Positions 20,279 through 28,892 of a DNA stretch of 64,000 nt are shown in pieces; within the stretch, counting starts at the first letter, position 1, and the number at the start of each line of letters is the position of its first letter. Position numbers and translations under genes: made by a program. The stretch comes from Mycobacterium spongiae (lineage in GTDB: Bacteria > Actinomycetota > Actinomycetes > Mycobacteriales > Mycobacteriaceae). The DNA lies in contig NZ_CP046600.1 of assembly GCF_018278905.1 (NCBI RefSeq), forward strand, positions 3,844,001 to 3,908,000, read 5' to 3'. The notes beneath the pieces were generated by a model, which did no database searches, had not been told where the DNA came from, and saw only the letters and a program-made list of their open reading frames with translations.

Positions 20279-21955
20279 TTAGTCCCGTGTGAGCTTGCGA
20301 TGGGTCACGCGGTGCGGTCGGGCGGCTTCCGCACCGAGCCGTTCGACTTTGTTCTCCTCGTAGGCACCGAAGTTGCCTTCGAACCAGAACCACTTGGCCT
20401 CGTTGTCGTCATCACCTTCCCACGCCAGGATGTGCGTGCACGTGCGGTCGAGAAACCAGCGATCGTGAGAAATCACTACGGCACAACCGGGGAAATTCAC
20501 CAACGCGTTCTCCAGCGAGCTCAGGGTCTCGACGTCCAAGTCGTTGGTCGGTTCATCCAGCAGGATCAGGTTGCCGCCCTGTTTGAGCGTCAGAGCGAGG
20601 TTCAGCCGGTTGCGCTCGCCACCGGATAGCACGCCGGCCGGCTTCTGCTGGTCGGGCCCCTTGAAACCGAACGCCGACACGTAGGCTCGCGACGGCACTT
20701 CAGTCTGCCCGACCTCGATGTAGTCCAAACCGTCGGAGACGACCTCCCACACAGTCTTCTTGGGGTCGATACCGGCGCGGGCCTGGTCCACGTAGCTGAG
20801 TTTCACGGTCTCGCCGACCTTGACCGTGCCGCTGTCGGGCTGCTCGAGCCCCACGATGGTCTTGAACAAGGTTGTCTTGCCCACCCCGTTGGGACCGATG
20901 ACACCGACGATGCCGTTTCGGGGCAAGGTGAAAGACAGGTCCTTAATCAGCGCCCGTCCGTCGAAACCCTTGTCCAGGTGATCGACCTCGACGACCAGGT
21001 TGCCCAGTCGGGGGCCGACCGGGATCTGAATCTCCTCGAAATCGAGTTTGCGAGTCTTCTCGGCCTCGGCCGCCATCTCTTCGTAGCGCTGCAGGCGGGC
21101 CTTGCCCTTGGCCTGGCGCGCCTTGGCCCCGGACCGGACCCACGCAAGTTCCTCGGTCAGCCGCTTCTGCAGCTTGGCGTCTTTGCGGCCCTGCACCGCC
21201 AATCGTTCGGCCTTCTTCTCGAGATAGGTGGAGTAGTTGCCCTCGTACGGATAGGCACGCCCGCGATCCAGCTCCAGAATCCATTCGGCGACGTTGTCCA
21301 GGAAGTAGCGGTCGTGGGTGACGGCCAAGATCGCCCCGGCGTAGCTGGCAAGGTGTTGTTCGAGCCACTGCACGCTCTCGGCGTCCAGGTGGTTCGTCGG
21401 CTCGTCGAGCAGCAAGAGGTCTGGCTTCGACAGCAACAGCGCGCACAGCGCTACGCGGCGCCGCTCGCCACCGGACAGATTCGTCACCGGCTCGTCGGGC
21501 GGGGGGCAGCGCAGCGCATCCATGGCCTGCTCCAGCTGCGAGTCGAGGTCCCATGCGTCGGCGTGGTCCAGTTCCTCTTGCAGCCGGCCCATCTCTTCCA
21601 TCAACTCGTCGGAATAGTCAGTGGCCATCAACTCGGCGACCTCGTTGAATCGGTCGAGTTTGATCTTGATATCGCCCATGCCCGCTTCGACGTTGCCGCG
21701 GACGGTCTTGTCCTCGTTCAGCGGCGGCTCCTGTTGCAGGATGCCGACGCTGGCGCCGGTGGCGAGGAAGGCGTCGCCGTTATTCGGTTTGTCCAGACCG
21801 GCCATGATCCGCAAGACGCTCGACTTGCCAGCCCCGTTGGGGCCGACGACGCCGATCTTGGCACCCGGGAAGAAGCTCAACGTGACATCGTCGAGGATCA
21901 CCTTGTCGCCGTGCGCCTTGCGGACCTTCTTCATCGTGTAGATGAACTCAGCCAT
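20279..21955 (-). CDS. ettA: Energy-dependent translational throttle protein EttA (ABC-F)
   Basis: A 558-residue soluble ABC-F ATPase that binds the ribosomal E site and gates the first elongation step according to energy status. There are two ABC domains: Walker A GPNGAGKS and GPNGVGKT, signature LSGGERRRVALC and LSGGERNRLNLA, and Walker B plus switch LLLLDEPTNHLD and LILLDEPTNDLD. The inter-domain linker (about residues 245-310) is rich in Arg/Lys/Ala (GAKARQAKGKARLQRYEEM), as in EttA. There is no membrane segment, so this is not a transporter despite older annotation of the orthologue Rv2477c. It is upstream of gdh on the same strand. Confidence 0.96.
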   Translation of the reverse strand: MAEFIYTMKKVRKAHGDKVILDDVTLSFFPGAKIGVVGPNGAGKSSVLRIMAGLDKPNNGDAFLATGASVGILQQEPPLNEDKTVRGNVEAGMGDIKIKLDRFNEVAELMATDYSDELMEEMGRLQEELDHADAWDLDSQLEQAMDALRCPPPDEPVTNLSGGERRRVALCALLLSKPDLLLLDEPTNHLDAESVQWLEQHLASYAGAILAVTHDRYFLDNVAEWILELDRGRAYPYEGNYSTYLEKKAERLAVQGRKDAKLQKRLTEELAWVRSGAKARQAKGKARLQRYEEMAAEAEKTRKLDFEEIQIPVGPRLGNLVVEVDHLDKGFDGRALIKDLSFTLPRNGIVGVIGPNGVGKTTLFKTIVGLEQPDSGTVKVGETVKLSYVDQARAGIDPKKTVWEVVSDGLDYIEVGQTEVPSRAYVSAFGFKGPDQQKPAGVLSGGERNRLNLALTLKQGGNLILLDEPTNDLDVETLSSLENALVNFPGCAVVISHDRWFLDRTCTHILAWEGDDDNEAKWFWFEGNFGAYEENKVERLGAEAARPHRVTHRKLTRD

Positions 21956-22047
21956 CGCGCGGTTTAGCCTTTCTGATCTTCCGGAAATATCCCGCGGACC
22001 ATCCTAGGCATCACCGAGTGGCACCCGGCCGGCCCCTGCGCCGAACC

Positions 22048-22554
22048 CTAGGCCGGCACGGCCAGCGCGGCTTGGCTAGCACTGCTAGCGCCGTCAGCCA
22101 CCTCCGAGACCGAGTCGATGACCGCGGCGGAGTCGTCGCCGCCCACCGCGATCTCGGTTGCGGTGGTGGCCGGACCCTCCGACGCGCTCGGACCTGTGTA
22201 GGCGGGCTTCTCGATGCGCACGATCACGCGCGACAAATCCGGGCCAACCGACGTCGCGCGCATCTCCAACGACGTGCGACGTACACCCTCCCGGTCCTCA
22301 TACTCGCTGGTGTAGACATGGCCGACCACGATCACCGGGGCGCCCTTGCCCAACGCGGCACCCACCCCGGTAACCAACCGTCCCCAACAATTGACGCTGA
22401 CAAACAGCGATTGGCCGTGCTCCCAACCGCCGTCACCGGTGCGCTTCCGCGAATTGCTGGCCACCCGGAACTTCACGACCTCATGATCACCGACCTTGCG
22501 ACGTTGCAAATCATTGACGATGTGACCGACCACGGTCAGTGGCGTTTCGAACAT
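22048..22554 (-). CDS. Second single-stranded DNA-binding protein (SsbB-like, Rv2478c-like)
   Basis: A 168-residue OB-fold SSB paralogue. The fold runs from MFETPLTVVGHIVNDLQRRK through VVKFRVASNSRK, SLFVSVNCWGRL and VIVVGHVYTSEYEDREG. The C-terminal tail ends QAALAVPA and lacks the acidic tip (DDxIPF-like) that recruits partners in the main SSB. This marks it as the auxiliary SSB, associated in mycobacteria with stress, recombination or competence-like roles. The ATG at 22552-22554 is chosen because the protein begins at the OB fold. The frame's 25-codon extension runs through a 14-bp tandem repeat and is rejected. Confidence 0.9.
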   Translation of the reverse strand: MFETPLTVVGHIVNDLQRRKVGDHEVVKFRVASNSRKRTGDGGWEHGQSLFVSVNCWGRLVTGVGAALGKGAPVIVVGHVYTSEYEDREGVRRTSLEMRATSVGPDLSRVIVRIEKPAYTGPSASEGPATTATEIAVGGDDSAAVIDSVSEVADGASSASQAALAVPA

Positions 22555-22569
22555 GTGCTCATCCTTTCG

Positions 22570-22605
22570 TTGGCTGCCTTTGGTTGGCTGCCTTTGGTTG
22601 GCTGC
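22570..22605. repeat. 14-bp tandem repeat upstream of the SSB paralogue
   Basis: 2.6 copies of TTGGCTGCCTTTGG, identical, located 16-51 bases before the start codon of the SSB gene (minus strand), i.e. in its 5' leader or promoter. Copy number could affect promoter spacing. Confidence 0.85.
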
Positions 22606-22743
22606 GGCAGTCGCCGTAGCAAGTGCCATTCACCCCAGCAGCACTGACACGTGACCGGACTAGCCGTCGCCGCACCGCGACCCTGTGAGCGATGCCGCAA
22701 CTGTGGATGAGTTGGTGCGTCCAAGAAAAACCACCATCACCCA

Positions 22744-22811
22744 TGTATTCGCCAAGCGGATGTATTCGCCAAACGGCTGTATTCGCCAAACGGATGTATT
22801 CGCCAAACGGC
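22744..22811 (+). repeat. 17-bp tandem repeat, four copies
   Basis: Units TGTATTCGCCAARCGGM at 22744, 22761, 22778 and 22795. They differ at only two positions, and the last base alternates A/C/A/C. They lie about 110 bases before the first small gene. The second small gene has a single diverged unit (GTATTTGCCCAACCGC) at the corresponding place. Confidence 0.93.
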
Positions 22812-22919
22812 CCTCCGCAGCGCGGCGACGGCGATACCATCCGGTGGTCGCGGTCTTACCGCCGCGACAATATTCGGGCTGGAATCGCCAGGATCTGGCG
22901 CCATCGAAGGGGCGAGAAG

Positions 22920-23117
22920 ATGAAGATAGGGAACCCGAGAACGCTCATTGCGTGGCTGCTCGGCGCTGTGGTGGTGGGGTTCTACGTGCTTCTGGCGACA
23001 GGCTGCGCGGCCCAAATGCCAATGGCTCCGCAACCGGAAATGCAGGGTTGGGGACAGCTAGCTCCTGTGCCCGCGTCGGATACTGCCGTCGTGGCGCCGA
23101 TGCACATCCCCAGCTAG
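22920..23117 (+). CDS. Small secreted or lipoprotein-like protein, copy A
   Basis: A 65-residue protein I do not recognise. The N-terminus is basic (MKIGNPRT), followed by a hydrophobic stretch (LIAWLLGAVVVGFYVLLA) and then TGCAAQ, a lipobox-like Cys at residue 29 with a non-canonical Ala at -3. The rest is a short Pro/Met-rich tail without secondary-structure signal (MPMAPQPEMQGWGQ). It could be a tiny lipoprotein or a single-pass membrane peptide. The Shine-Dalgarno AAGGGG is seven bases from the ATG. A 65-residue paralogue lies 216 bases downstream on the same strand, with about two-thirds of residues identical by eye. Confidence 0.75.
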   Translation: MKIGNPRTLIAWLLGAVVVGFYVLLATGCAAQMPMAPQPEMQGWGQLAPVPASDTAVVAPMHIPS

Positions 23118-23333
23118 CCAAAACTGGCAGCCCACTCGCTCGGTACTTGGGCGAGAGTTCGTTCGCGCCGGCAACCACAACGTCGTTCGTGCGGCCGGGA
23201 AAGACCAACTTCATCGAGTATTTGCCCAACCGCCTAACGCGGCAGAGGTGACGGCGATAGCATCCGGTGACCGCGGTTTGCGACCGCGGCGCTAATCGGG
23301 CAATAACTACGGCGCCGTCGAAGGGGCGAGAAG

Positions 23334-23531
23334 ATGAAGGTTAGGAACCCACGAACGCTCATTGCGTGGCTACTCGGGGCGGTGGTGACCGGGTTGTACG
23401 TCATTCTGGCGACGAGCTGCTCGTCGCAAATGCCCGCCGCTCCGAATCCGCAGATCGGATGCTCCGGCCAACTCGGTCCGGTGCCGGCGCCCGACACTGC
23501 GGTCGTCGCGCCGTCGCACTTCGCCATCTAG
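23334..23531 (+). CDS. Small secreted or lipoprotein-like protein, copy B
   Basis: A 65-residue paralogue of the gene at 22920. It has the same start (MKVRNPRTLIAWLLGAVV), a hydrophobic core, a Cys at residue 29 (LATSCSSQ) and the closing PAPDTAVVAPSHFAI that parallels the first copy's PASDTAVVAPMHIPS. It has one extra Cys (IGCSGQ). Shared termini with a diverged middle suggest purifying selection on the membrane segment and the C-terminal DTAVVAP motif. The same AAGGGG Shine-Dalgarno sequence sits seven bases before the ATG. The function is unknown. Confidence 0.75.
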   Translation: MKVRNPRTLIAWLLGAVVTGLYVILATSCSSQMPAAPNPQIGCSGQLGPVPAPDTAVVAPSHFAI

Positions 23532-23614
23532 GCCGTCTAGCCCGTCCAGCCGATTTCACCGGGCGACTCGTTCAGGTACCCGTTCGAGCGTGTCCTCGGG
23601 GCAGTAGGTGAACT

Positions 23615-24511
23615 ATGGAAGACATCTTCCTCATGTTGCTGGCGGGGGTGTTGGTGCTGATGGGGATCGAATTCCTCAGCTACCGCTTAGACAAGAACCC
23701 CTCCCGGCAGCGAGTTGGCGTGTCAGCTCGTGACACCGCCACAAGTTTGTCGGTCTACGCCCTCGCCCGGATCACCCGCCCGCTCGCACAGTTCACCGGA
23801 GTCCCGCTCGTCGTGCTCGCGGCCGCGCTGACACCGCTGGCGCTGCCGGCGTCACAGTGGTGGGTTTGGGTGGCCGCCCTAGTGCTGACCGACCTGGCCT
23901 ATTACGCCAAACACCGTATGGCACACCGTATTCGGTTTTTTTGGGCGGCGCATAGCGTGCACCACTCCAGCCAGCACTTCAACCTGTCGACAGGGTTGCG
24001 GACACCGTGGCTGGTCCCGGGTTGGTTTTTCCTGTCGTCGATTGTGTATGTGCCACTGGCGCTCGTCGGCTTCCCCGTGTGGATGATCTTCGGGTGCCAC
24101 GGCATCGTGATCTTCTACCAGTTCCCGATCCACACCGAACGGATCGACCGACTGCCGAGGCCGATCGAGTACCTGTTCAATACGCCCTCGCACCATCGGG
24201 TGCATCACGGCGCCAACAACCCGTATCTCAACAAGAACTACGGGGGGATCCTCATTGTGTGGGACCGGCTTTTCGGTAGCTTCACCGAGGAAGGTGGACC
24301 CGTGCGCTTCGGTCTGAGAAAGAACATCGCCACCCACAATCCGATCAAGGTCAACTTCGGAGAGTTCGTAGCGATGCTTGGCGACGTTCGGCGCTCACGC
24401 ACGTGGCGAGGCCGCGTCGGCTCCCTGCTGGGTCCTCCTGAATGGACCGACGCGAACGCCGAACAGTCCCCGACACGCGACGACTCGCGGCTCGTCGAAG
24501 CCGGAAGCTAG
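23615..24511 (+). CDS. Sterol desaturase/fatty acid hydroxylase family membrane protein
   Basis: A 298-residue integral membrane di-iron enzyme of the fatty acid hydroxylase superfamily. Three or four hydrophobic segments occur (residues 5-20, about 62-95, about 138-170), and the expected histidine clusters face the cytosol: HRMAH, HSVHH, and HHRVHH near residue 200, plus HTERID. The fold is that of C-5 sterol desaturases, alkylglycerol monooxygenases and carotenoid hydroxylases, and the substrate cannot be told from the sequence. AGGTG precedes the ATG with suitable spacing. It converges on plsB2 with a 59-base gap. The C-terminal tail after residue 270 is polar and variable. Confidence 0.9.
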   Translation: MEDIFLMLLAGVLVLMGIEFLSYRLDKNPSRQRVGVSARDTATSLSVYALARITRPLAQFTGVPLVVLAAALTPLALPASQWWVWVAALVLTDLAYYAKHRMAHRIRFFWAAHSVHHSSQHFNLSTGLRTPWLVPGWFFLSSIVYVPLALVGFPVWMIFGCHGIVIFYQFPIHTERIDRLPRPIEYLFNTPSHHRVHHGANNPYLNKNYGGILIVWDRLFGSFTEEGGPVRFGLRKNIATHNPIKVNFGEFVAMLGDVRRSRTWRGRVGSLLGPPEWTDANAEQSPTRDDSRLVEAGS

Positions 24512-24570
24512 CCTCGCTGGCCATTCGCGCCCGTGTGAAGGCGTCCTCGCTACTGCCCGTAGCTGTCGGC

Positions 24571-26940
24571 TCAGTCTTCCGGGCGCCCTTGGCGTGCTTT
24601 GAATTCTCTGGCGACGAACTGGTTGCGTGCGACCTGCTCGACAGAGTCGAAATCACGGAGGATGTTGCGCAGTTCCCGCCGGAAAGCGATCCGGCGTTCG
24701 GCAAGGTCGGGTGCCGGCGCTATCAGATCCTGATCGACAACGACCTGGCGCGCGGTGGCGAATAGCAGCGTCGAGACGGGTTCGCTGCTGCGCACCCGTG
24801 ACTGTGCCACGTACTGACGGCCGACCCCAAGCGCCAAGTCAGTCAGCTCTTTCTGACCGATGTCCGCGGGAGCATCGCGCAACACGTCCGCCACAATCTC
24901 ATAGGCTTCGAAGAACACCCGTAACATCGCATCCGACATCAGCGGCCGCTTCGCGTACAGCATCGCGTCGAGGTCGCGGCCCCCCGCGGCGAGATTTGCT
25001 TCCCAATCCTCGTACCACGCCATCTCTGCGGCGATGTTGGCGCGAAACGCGGCCGAATCGGCGAAATAGAAGTCGAACTTCAGCAAATCGCGCAACCGCA
25101 TCGCCTGCGCCCAGAAGGTCGCTACCCGGTCGCCTTGACTGTTGCGGGCATGCGCCAGCGCGAGCTCGACGATCGACGTCTCCAGAAAGGCATGAATCAC
25201 CGAGTTTCGGTAGAAAGCCGCAGCGTGTTCGTCGTCTTCGGCGATGTACCACACGGGCTCGCGGCCGCTGTCCACCCTAGTCACGGGGTGCCCGTTGGAC
25301 AACGCATCCACGGCGGCGCGCACACCCTCACGCGAGCGAAGCCGCAATGCACTCGTCGACATTGGTGTTTGTTTGCGTTCGAGATAATCCAGCGAATCCT
25401 GCAATGTGTGGTGCAGCTGATCGAGCGTCAACGCAGTACCGCGGGCGGTGAGCAGCAACGCCGACACCAACCCTGTCGCGGTCACTGGCGTCGACTGCAA
25501 AATCCGCCAAGCAACCTCGAACGACATCTTCTGCAACGCAAGTCGTTTCGCGGCTGGATCCTGGGCCAGTGGACCATGCGGTGCGCCAAGGTACTGCCGC
25601 ATGGAGACTGCTTCGGGGAACCGGACATAGATCTTGCCGTAGTTGCGTTCACCCTGCGCTTTGATGAAGTTGTAGAGCCAGCTGAAACCCTCGGGAGTCT
25701 TTTCGGCGCCGCGCGCATAGGCAGCGTATTCGGCGATCTCGTGTAGTTGGTCGAAGCAGATCGACACCCCTTGCAGCAGGATGTCATCGCTGCGGCCATC
25801 AAGGTACGCGTCCGCTACGTAGCTCATCAGACCGAGCTTGGGCGGCAACATCTTTCCCGTACGCGACCGAGTGCCTTCGATGGACCAACTCAGGTTGAAC
25901 CGTTTCTCGACGACATAGCCCACATACTCCCTGAGCACATATTTGTACAGCGGGTTGTCGCCGATATTGCGCCGGATGAATATCATCCCCGAACGTCGCA
26001 TCAGGGGACCCATCACACCGAATGACAGGTTGATGCCACCGAACATGTGCACCGGCGGGAGCCGGTTGTCTTGCATGGCCACCGGCACGACCGCGCCATC
26101 GATATAGGACCGGTGGGAGAACAACAAGACCGCCGGATGCGCTTCCAGCGCAGTACGCATGGCGGCAACCTGATACTCGTCGTAATCGAACTCGGGATCG
26201 AATCCGCGACTGATCAACCTGCCAAGGACAGAAATCAGGTCTACCGAGACCTGGCTCCAACCCGTCGCGAGCTCGTCGAGCATCTCCCCCGCTTCTTCGA
26301 CGGTTGCGCCGGGAATCTCTTTCAGGCCGGCGCGAAACCGCGCCGAGGCCAACATCTCTGGTTTCACCAAACGCGGCGACTTGTATTGCGGCCCAAGGAT
26401 CCGATATTCCGCGCGCGCCAACGCCAAGATCGCACGACGGCTCACGAACTGGGCGAAATCGCGGGTGTCCTCGCCGACAGTGTTGTCGCGCCACTGTTGT
26501 CGCAGTTCGGACACCTTCGCCGACTCGCCGGCCAGCACCCGGGCGCGGTGCGGTTCGGTGCGCAGGATGCGCCGCTGCTGACGTTGGCTGGGCTGATAGG
26601 GATCCCGTCCCGGCAGCAGCGCGGCAACCTTGCCTGCCCTGCTGCGCTCGGCCGGGGGGAACCAGAACACCCGCACGGGCACGATCGAACGATCCTCCCG
26701 AGATGCAGCCTCGGATTCGGGACCGGACTCAAGCCGCTCGACAAGCGCCGTGAGCGCTGCCGGCGGAGCATTCCGCGGCGGCAGCTTCAATACGTCGAGG
26801 CTCGCCCCCGGATTGCGAGCACGTTGCTCGCCTAGCCAATCCATGACCAGCTGCATTTCGACCGGTGATTCCATCGACGCGAGCACCAACGTGTCTTCGG
26901 CGGTGAGGACTGCGCTGGTATCGGCGACCGGTTTGGTCAC
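24571..26940 (-). CDS. plsB2: Glycerol-3-phosphate acyltransferase PlsB2
   Basis: A 789-residue membrane-associated acyltransferase (the same length as M. tuberculosis PlsB2) that adds the first acyl chain to glycerol 3-phosphate. The PlsB motifs are in order in the central region: SHRSYIDG (HX4D catalytic box, about residue 280), [18 protein letters not shown] then [22 protein letters not shown] (substrate box), and VSICFDQL. N- and C-terminal helical extensions are as in E. coli PlsB. Its start overlaps the plsC stop (four bases), so it is the last gene of a translationally coupled tgs-plsC-plsB2 operon of glycerolipid synthesis. Confidence 0.96.
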   Translation of the reverse strand: MTKPVADTSAVLTAEDTLVLASMESPVEMQLVMDWLGEQRARNPGASLDVLKLPPRNAPPAALTALVERLESGPESEAASREDRSIVPVRVFWFPPAERSRAGKVAALLPGRDPYQPSQRQQRRILRTEPHRARVLAGESAKVSELRQQWRDNTVGEDTRDFAQFVSRRAILALARAEYRILGPQYKSPRLVKPEMLASARFRAGLKEIPGATVEEAGEMLDELATGWSQVSVDLISVLGRLISRGFDPEFDYDEYQVAAMRTALEAHPAVLLFSHRSYIDGAVVPVAMQDNRLPPVHMFGGINLSFGVMGPLMRRSGMIFIRRNIGDNPLYKYVLREYVGYVVEKRFNLSWSIEGTRSRTGKMLPPKLGLMSYVADAYLDGRSDDILLQGVSICFDQLHEIAEYAAYARGAEKTPEGFSWLYNFIKAQGERNYGKIYVRFPEAVSMRQYLGAPHGPLAQDPAAKRLALQKMSFEVAWRILQSTPVTATGLVSALLLTARGTALTLDQLHHTLQDSLDYLERKQTPMSTSALRLRSREGVRAAVDALSNGHPVTRVDSGREPVWYIAEDDEHAAAFYRNSVIHAFLETSIVELALAHARNSQGDRVATFWAQAMRLRDLLKFDFYFADSAAFRANIAAEMAWYEDWEANLAAGGRDLDAMLYAKRPLMSDAMLRVFFEAYEIVADVLRDAPADIGQKELTDLALGVGRQYVAQSRVRSSEPVSTLLFATARQVVVDQDLIAPAPDLAERRIAFRRELRNILRDFDSVEQVARNQFVAREFKARQGRPED

Positions 26941-28892
26941 GGCCGTCCTCTGTGCCCAGCGCTCGACGAATCGGTGGCGTCACTCTGGCCGCGATCGCCC
27001 TGCGCCTGACCATCTTTGGTAACGATCGTCGATTCGTCGGGTTTCGCCTTGGCCGGCGTATTCGGCGAGGGCTTGGCAGCGGGCTTGGTCTCTCGTTTCG
27101 GCGTGGCTTTGGCCGAGGCCACCTTCGTGGCCTTCTTGACGACCTTCTTCCCCGCCGGGCTGGCGGTCTTCTTTGCGGCCGGGCTCGCCGCCTTTTTCGT
27201 GGCGCCTTGTGCGGCGGCCTTTGTCGGAGCGGCCTTTTTCGTGGCGGACTTTGTCGGAGCGGCCTTTTTCGTGGCCGACTTTGTCGTGGCGGACTTAGTC
27301 GCAGCGCCTTGTGCGGGCGCCTTCCGTGCCGTTGTCTTCTTCGCGGTGGTCGTGGCGGTCTGAGCCCTGGCTTTTGACGCAGCTTTCTTCGGGGCGTTCA
27401 CATCGACCTTGGGCAACGTGTCGATCGGCCAGTCATGCAGGGTGTCGAGGTAGAGCTGGCGCACTTTGGCGATGCGATCGGGCAGCGTGTCCAGGGTCCA
27501 GCTATCGACGGGAATCGGCGGAAAGACTGCGATGTCGACGGTGCCCGGATTGATTGTGGTCGAGTTTCGCGACGCGACGATCTCCGCGTTGCGGATCACG
27601 ATGGGAACGATCGGGATCTTCGCCGCCATGGCGATCCGGAATGGCCCCTTCTTGAACGGCCCAACCTCGGTGGTGTCCAGCCGGGTGCCTTCGGGAGCGA
27701 TCACAATAGACAACCCATTGCGTGCCCGCTCCTCGACGGTGTGCAGCGTCTCCACCGCGGCCGCCGGGTCATCGCGGTCAATGAAAACGCCATCTAGTAG
27801 CTTGCCCAGCGTGCCCATGATTGGGTCGTTTTCCAATTCCTTCTTGCCCACGCCAACCCAGTTGTCACGCACCAGCGCACCGGCAATGACCGGGTCAACC
27901 TGGTTTCGATGGTTGAAGAGGAAGACGGCGGGGCGCTGGGCTGTCAGGTTCTCCTTGCCGATCACATTGAGGTGCACTCCGGCGGTCGCCAGCAACAACT
28001 GAGAAAAGTTTGAGGTGAAGAAATTGACGCCGCGGCGCCGGCTGCGGGTCAGTACGCCAAGCCCCACCGCACCGGCCGCGACGGGAACCATCGAACTGAA
28101 CCCGGCAAGGGTCCGCAACTGGCGCCGAAGGCCAACGCCGCCACGGCTGCTGAACTTCAGAATCGGCCAACCCCGACGCTTGGCGACTGCGGCCATCTTC
28201 CCTTCGGGATTGGTAGGCCTGGGATTGCCGACCAAATACATCAGTGCGACGTCCTCGTCACCGTCGGCATAGAAATAGCTGTCTTTGAGGTCGATGTCGT
28301 GATCGGCCGCGAACCGCTGCACCGCGCTGGCTTTGCCCGGCCCCCACAAGATGGGCTTTAGTACGCCGCCGGTGAGCAACCCGTCTTCGTTCGTCTCGAA
28401 CGTATTGGTGAGCGTGTTGGTGATCCCCAGAAAACGTGCCACCGGATTGACTTGGATGGTCAGCGCCGACGAACTGAGCACCACGGTGTGGCCGCGCGCC
28501 GCGTGCGCTCGCACCAGCTCGCGCATTTCCGGATAGATCCGGGACTCGATTCGTTGCGCGAACAGCCGCTCGCCGACCTCCTCCAGGTCATCGATCAATC
28601 GCCCGGCAAGCGCCGATGCGGCCTTGCCGATCAGGTCTTCAAACTCGATGCGCCCCAGCGTGTGATTCAGACCGGCCTGCACCATGCCGAGCAGTTCGCC
28701 TACGCCCATGTCACGGCGCCGCAGCCGCTCCTGGGTGAGGATGACGGCAGTGAAGCCCGCGACCAGCGTCCCGTCGAGGTCGAAAAACGCACCGACCTTG
28801 GGCCCGGCCGGACTTGCCATGATCTCGGCCACCGAGCCGGGCAGCCGCAAGTCCCGCGCCGCTTTGTCCGTCTGCTCTTCGGAGCCGCTCAT
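26937..28892 (-). CDS. plsC: Bifunctional HAD phosphatase/1-acylglycerol-3-phosphate acyltransferase PlsC
   Basis: A 651-residue two-domain protein. The N-terminal HAD phosphatase (SerB-like) begins with the catalytic [13 protein letters not shown] (about residue 36), continues through [14 protein letters not shown] and ends with [11 protein letters not shown]. The lysophosphatidic acyltransferase domain follows, with FNHRNQVDP (HX4D, about residue 330) and [13 protein letters not shown]. Together they could make diacylglycerol from lysophosphatidate. The last about 130 residues are an Ala/Lys/Thr/Pro-rich tail with [10 protein letters not shown] repeats, resembling histone H1 or HupB tails, and make this protein longer than the 580-residue H37Rv PlsC I remember. 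Four-base overlaps link it to tgs upstream and plsB2 downstream. Confidence 0.95.
   Translation of the reverse strand: MSGSEEQTDKAARDLRLPGSVAEIMASPAGPKVGAFFDLDGTLVAGFTAVILTQERLRRRDMGVGELLGMVQAGLNHTLGRIEFEDLIGKAASALAGRLIDDLEEVGERLFAQRIESRIYPEMRELVRAHAARGHTVVLSSSALTIQVNPVARFLGITNTLTNTFETNEDGLLTGGVLKPILWGPGKASAVQRFAADHDIDLKDSYFYADGDEDVALMYLVGNPRPTNPEGKMAAVAKRRGWPILKFSSRGGVGLRRQLRTLAGFSSMVPVAAGAVGLGVLTRSRRRGVNFFTSNFSQLLLATAGVHLNVIGKENLTAQRPAVFLFNHRNQVDPVIAGALVRDNWVGVGKKELENDPIMGTLGKLLDGVFIDRDDPAAAVETLHTVEERARNGLSIVIAPEGTRLDTTEVGPFKKGPFRIAMAAKIPIVPIVIRNAEIVASRNSTTINPGTVDIAVFPPIPVDSWTLDTLPDRIAKVRQLYLDTLHDWPIDTLPKVDVNAPKKAASKARAQTATTTAKKTTARKAPAQGAATKSATTKSATKKAAPTKSATKKAAPTKAAAQGATKKAASPAAKKTASPAGKKVVKKATKVASAKATPKRETKPAAKPSPNTPAKAKPDESTIVTKDGQAQGDRGQSDATDSSSAGHRGRP

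Larger units (their letters stand above)
22711..23531 (+). repeat. Tandemly duplicated small-gene cassette
   Basis: Copy A is 22711-23117 and copy B is 23185-23531. Each begins with a related leader (GTTGGTGCGTCCAAGAAA versus GTTCGTGCGGCCGGGAAA), continues through a shared GACGGCGATA-CATCCGGTG segment, and ends with a 65-codon gene preceded by the identical GTCGAAGGGGCGAGAAGATGAAG-type start region. Copy A is about 60 bases longer, mainly because its 17-bp element is present four times rather than once. The duplication therefore carried promoter, leader and gene. Confidence 0.85.

Noticed and set aside
22744..22811. CRISPR array
   Set aside because: The 17-bp units are directly adjacent without unique spacers, and no cas genes are present, so this is a simple tandem repeat.
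22640..24570. IS6110 copy expected in this neighbourhood from H37Rv
   Set aside because: No transposase frames or terminal inverted repeats are visible. The region holds the small duplicated genes and a hydroxylase instead.
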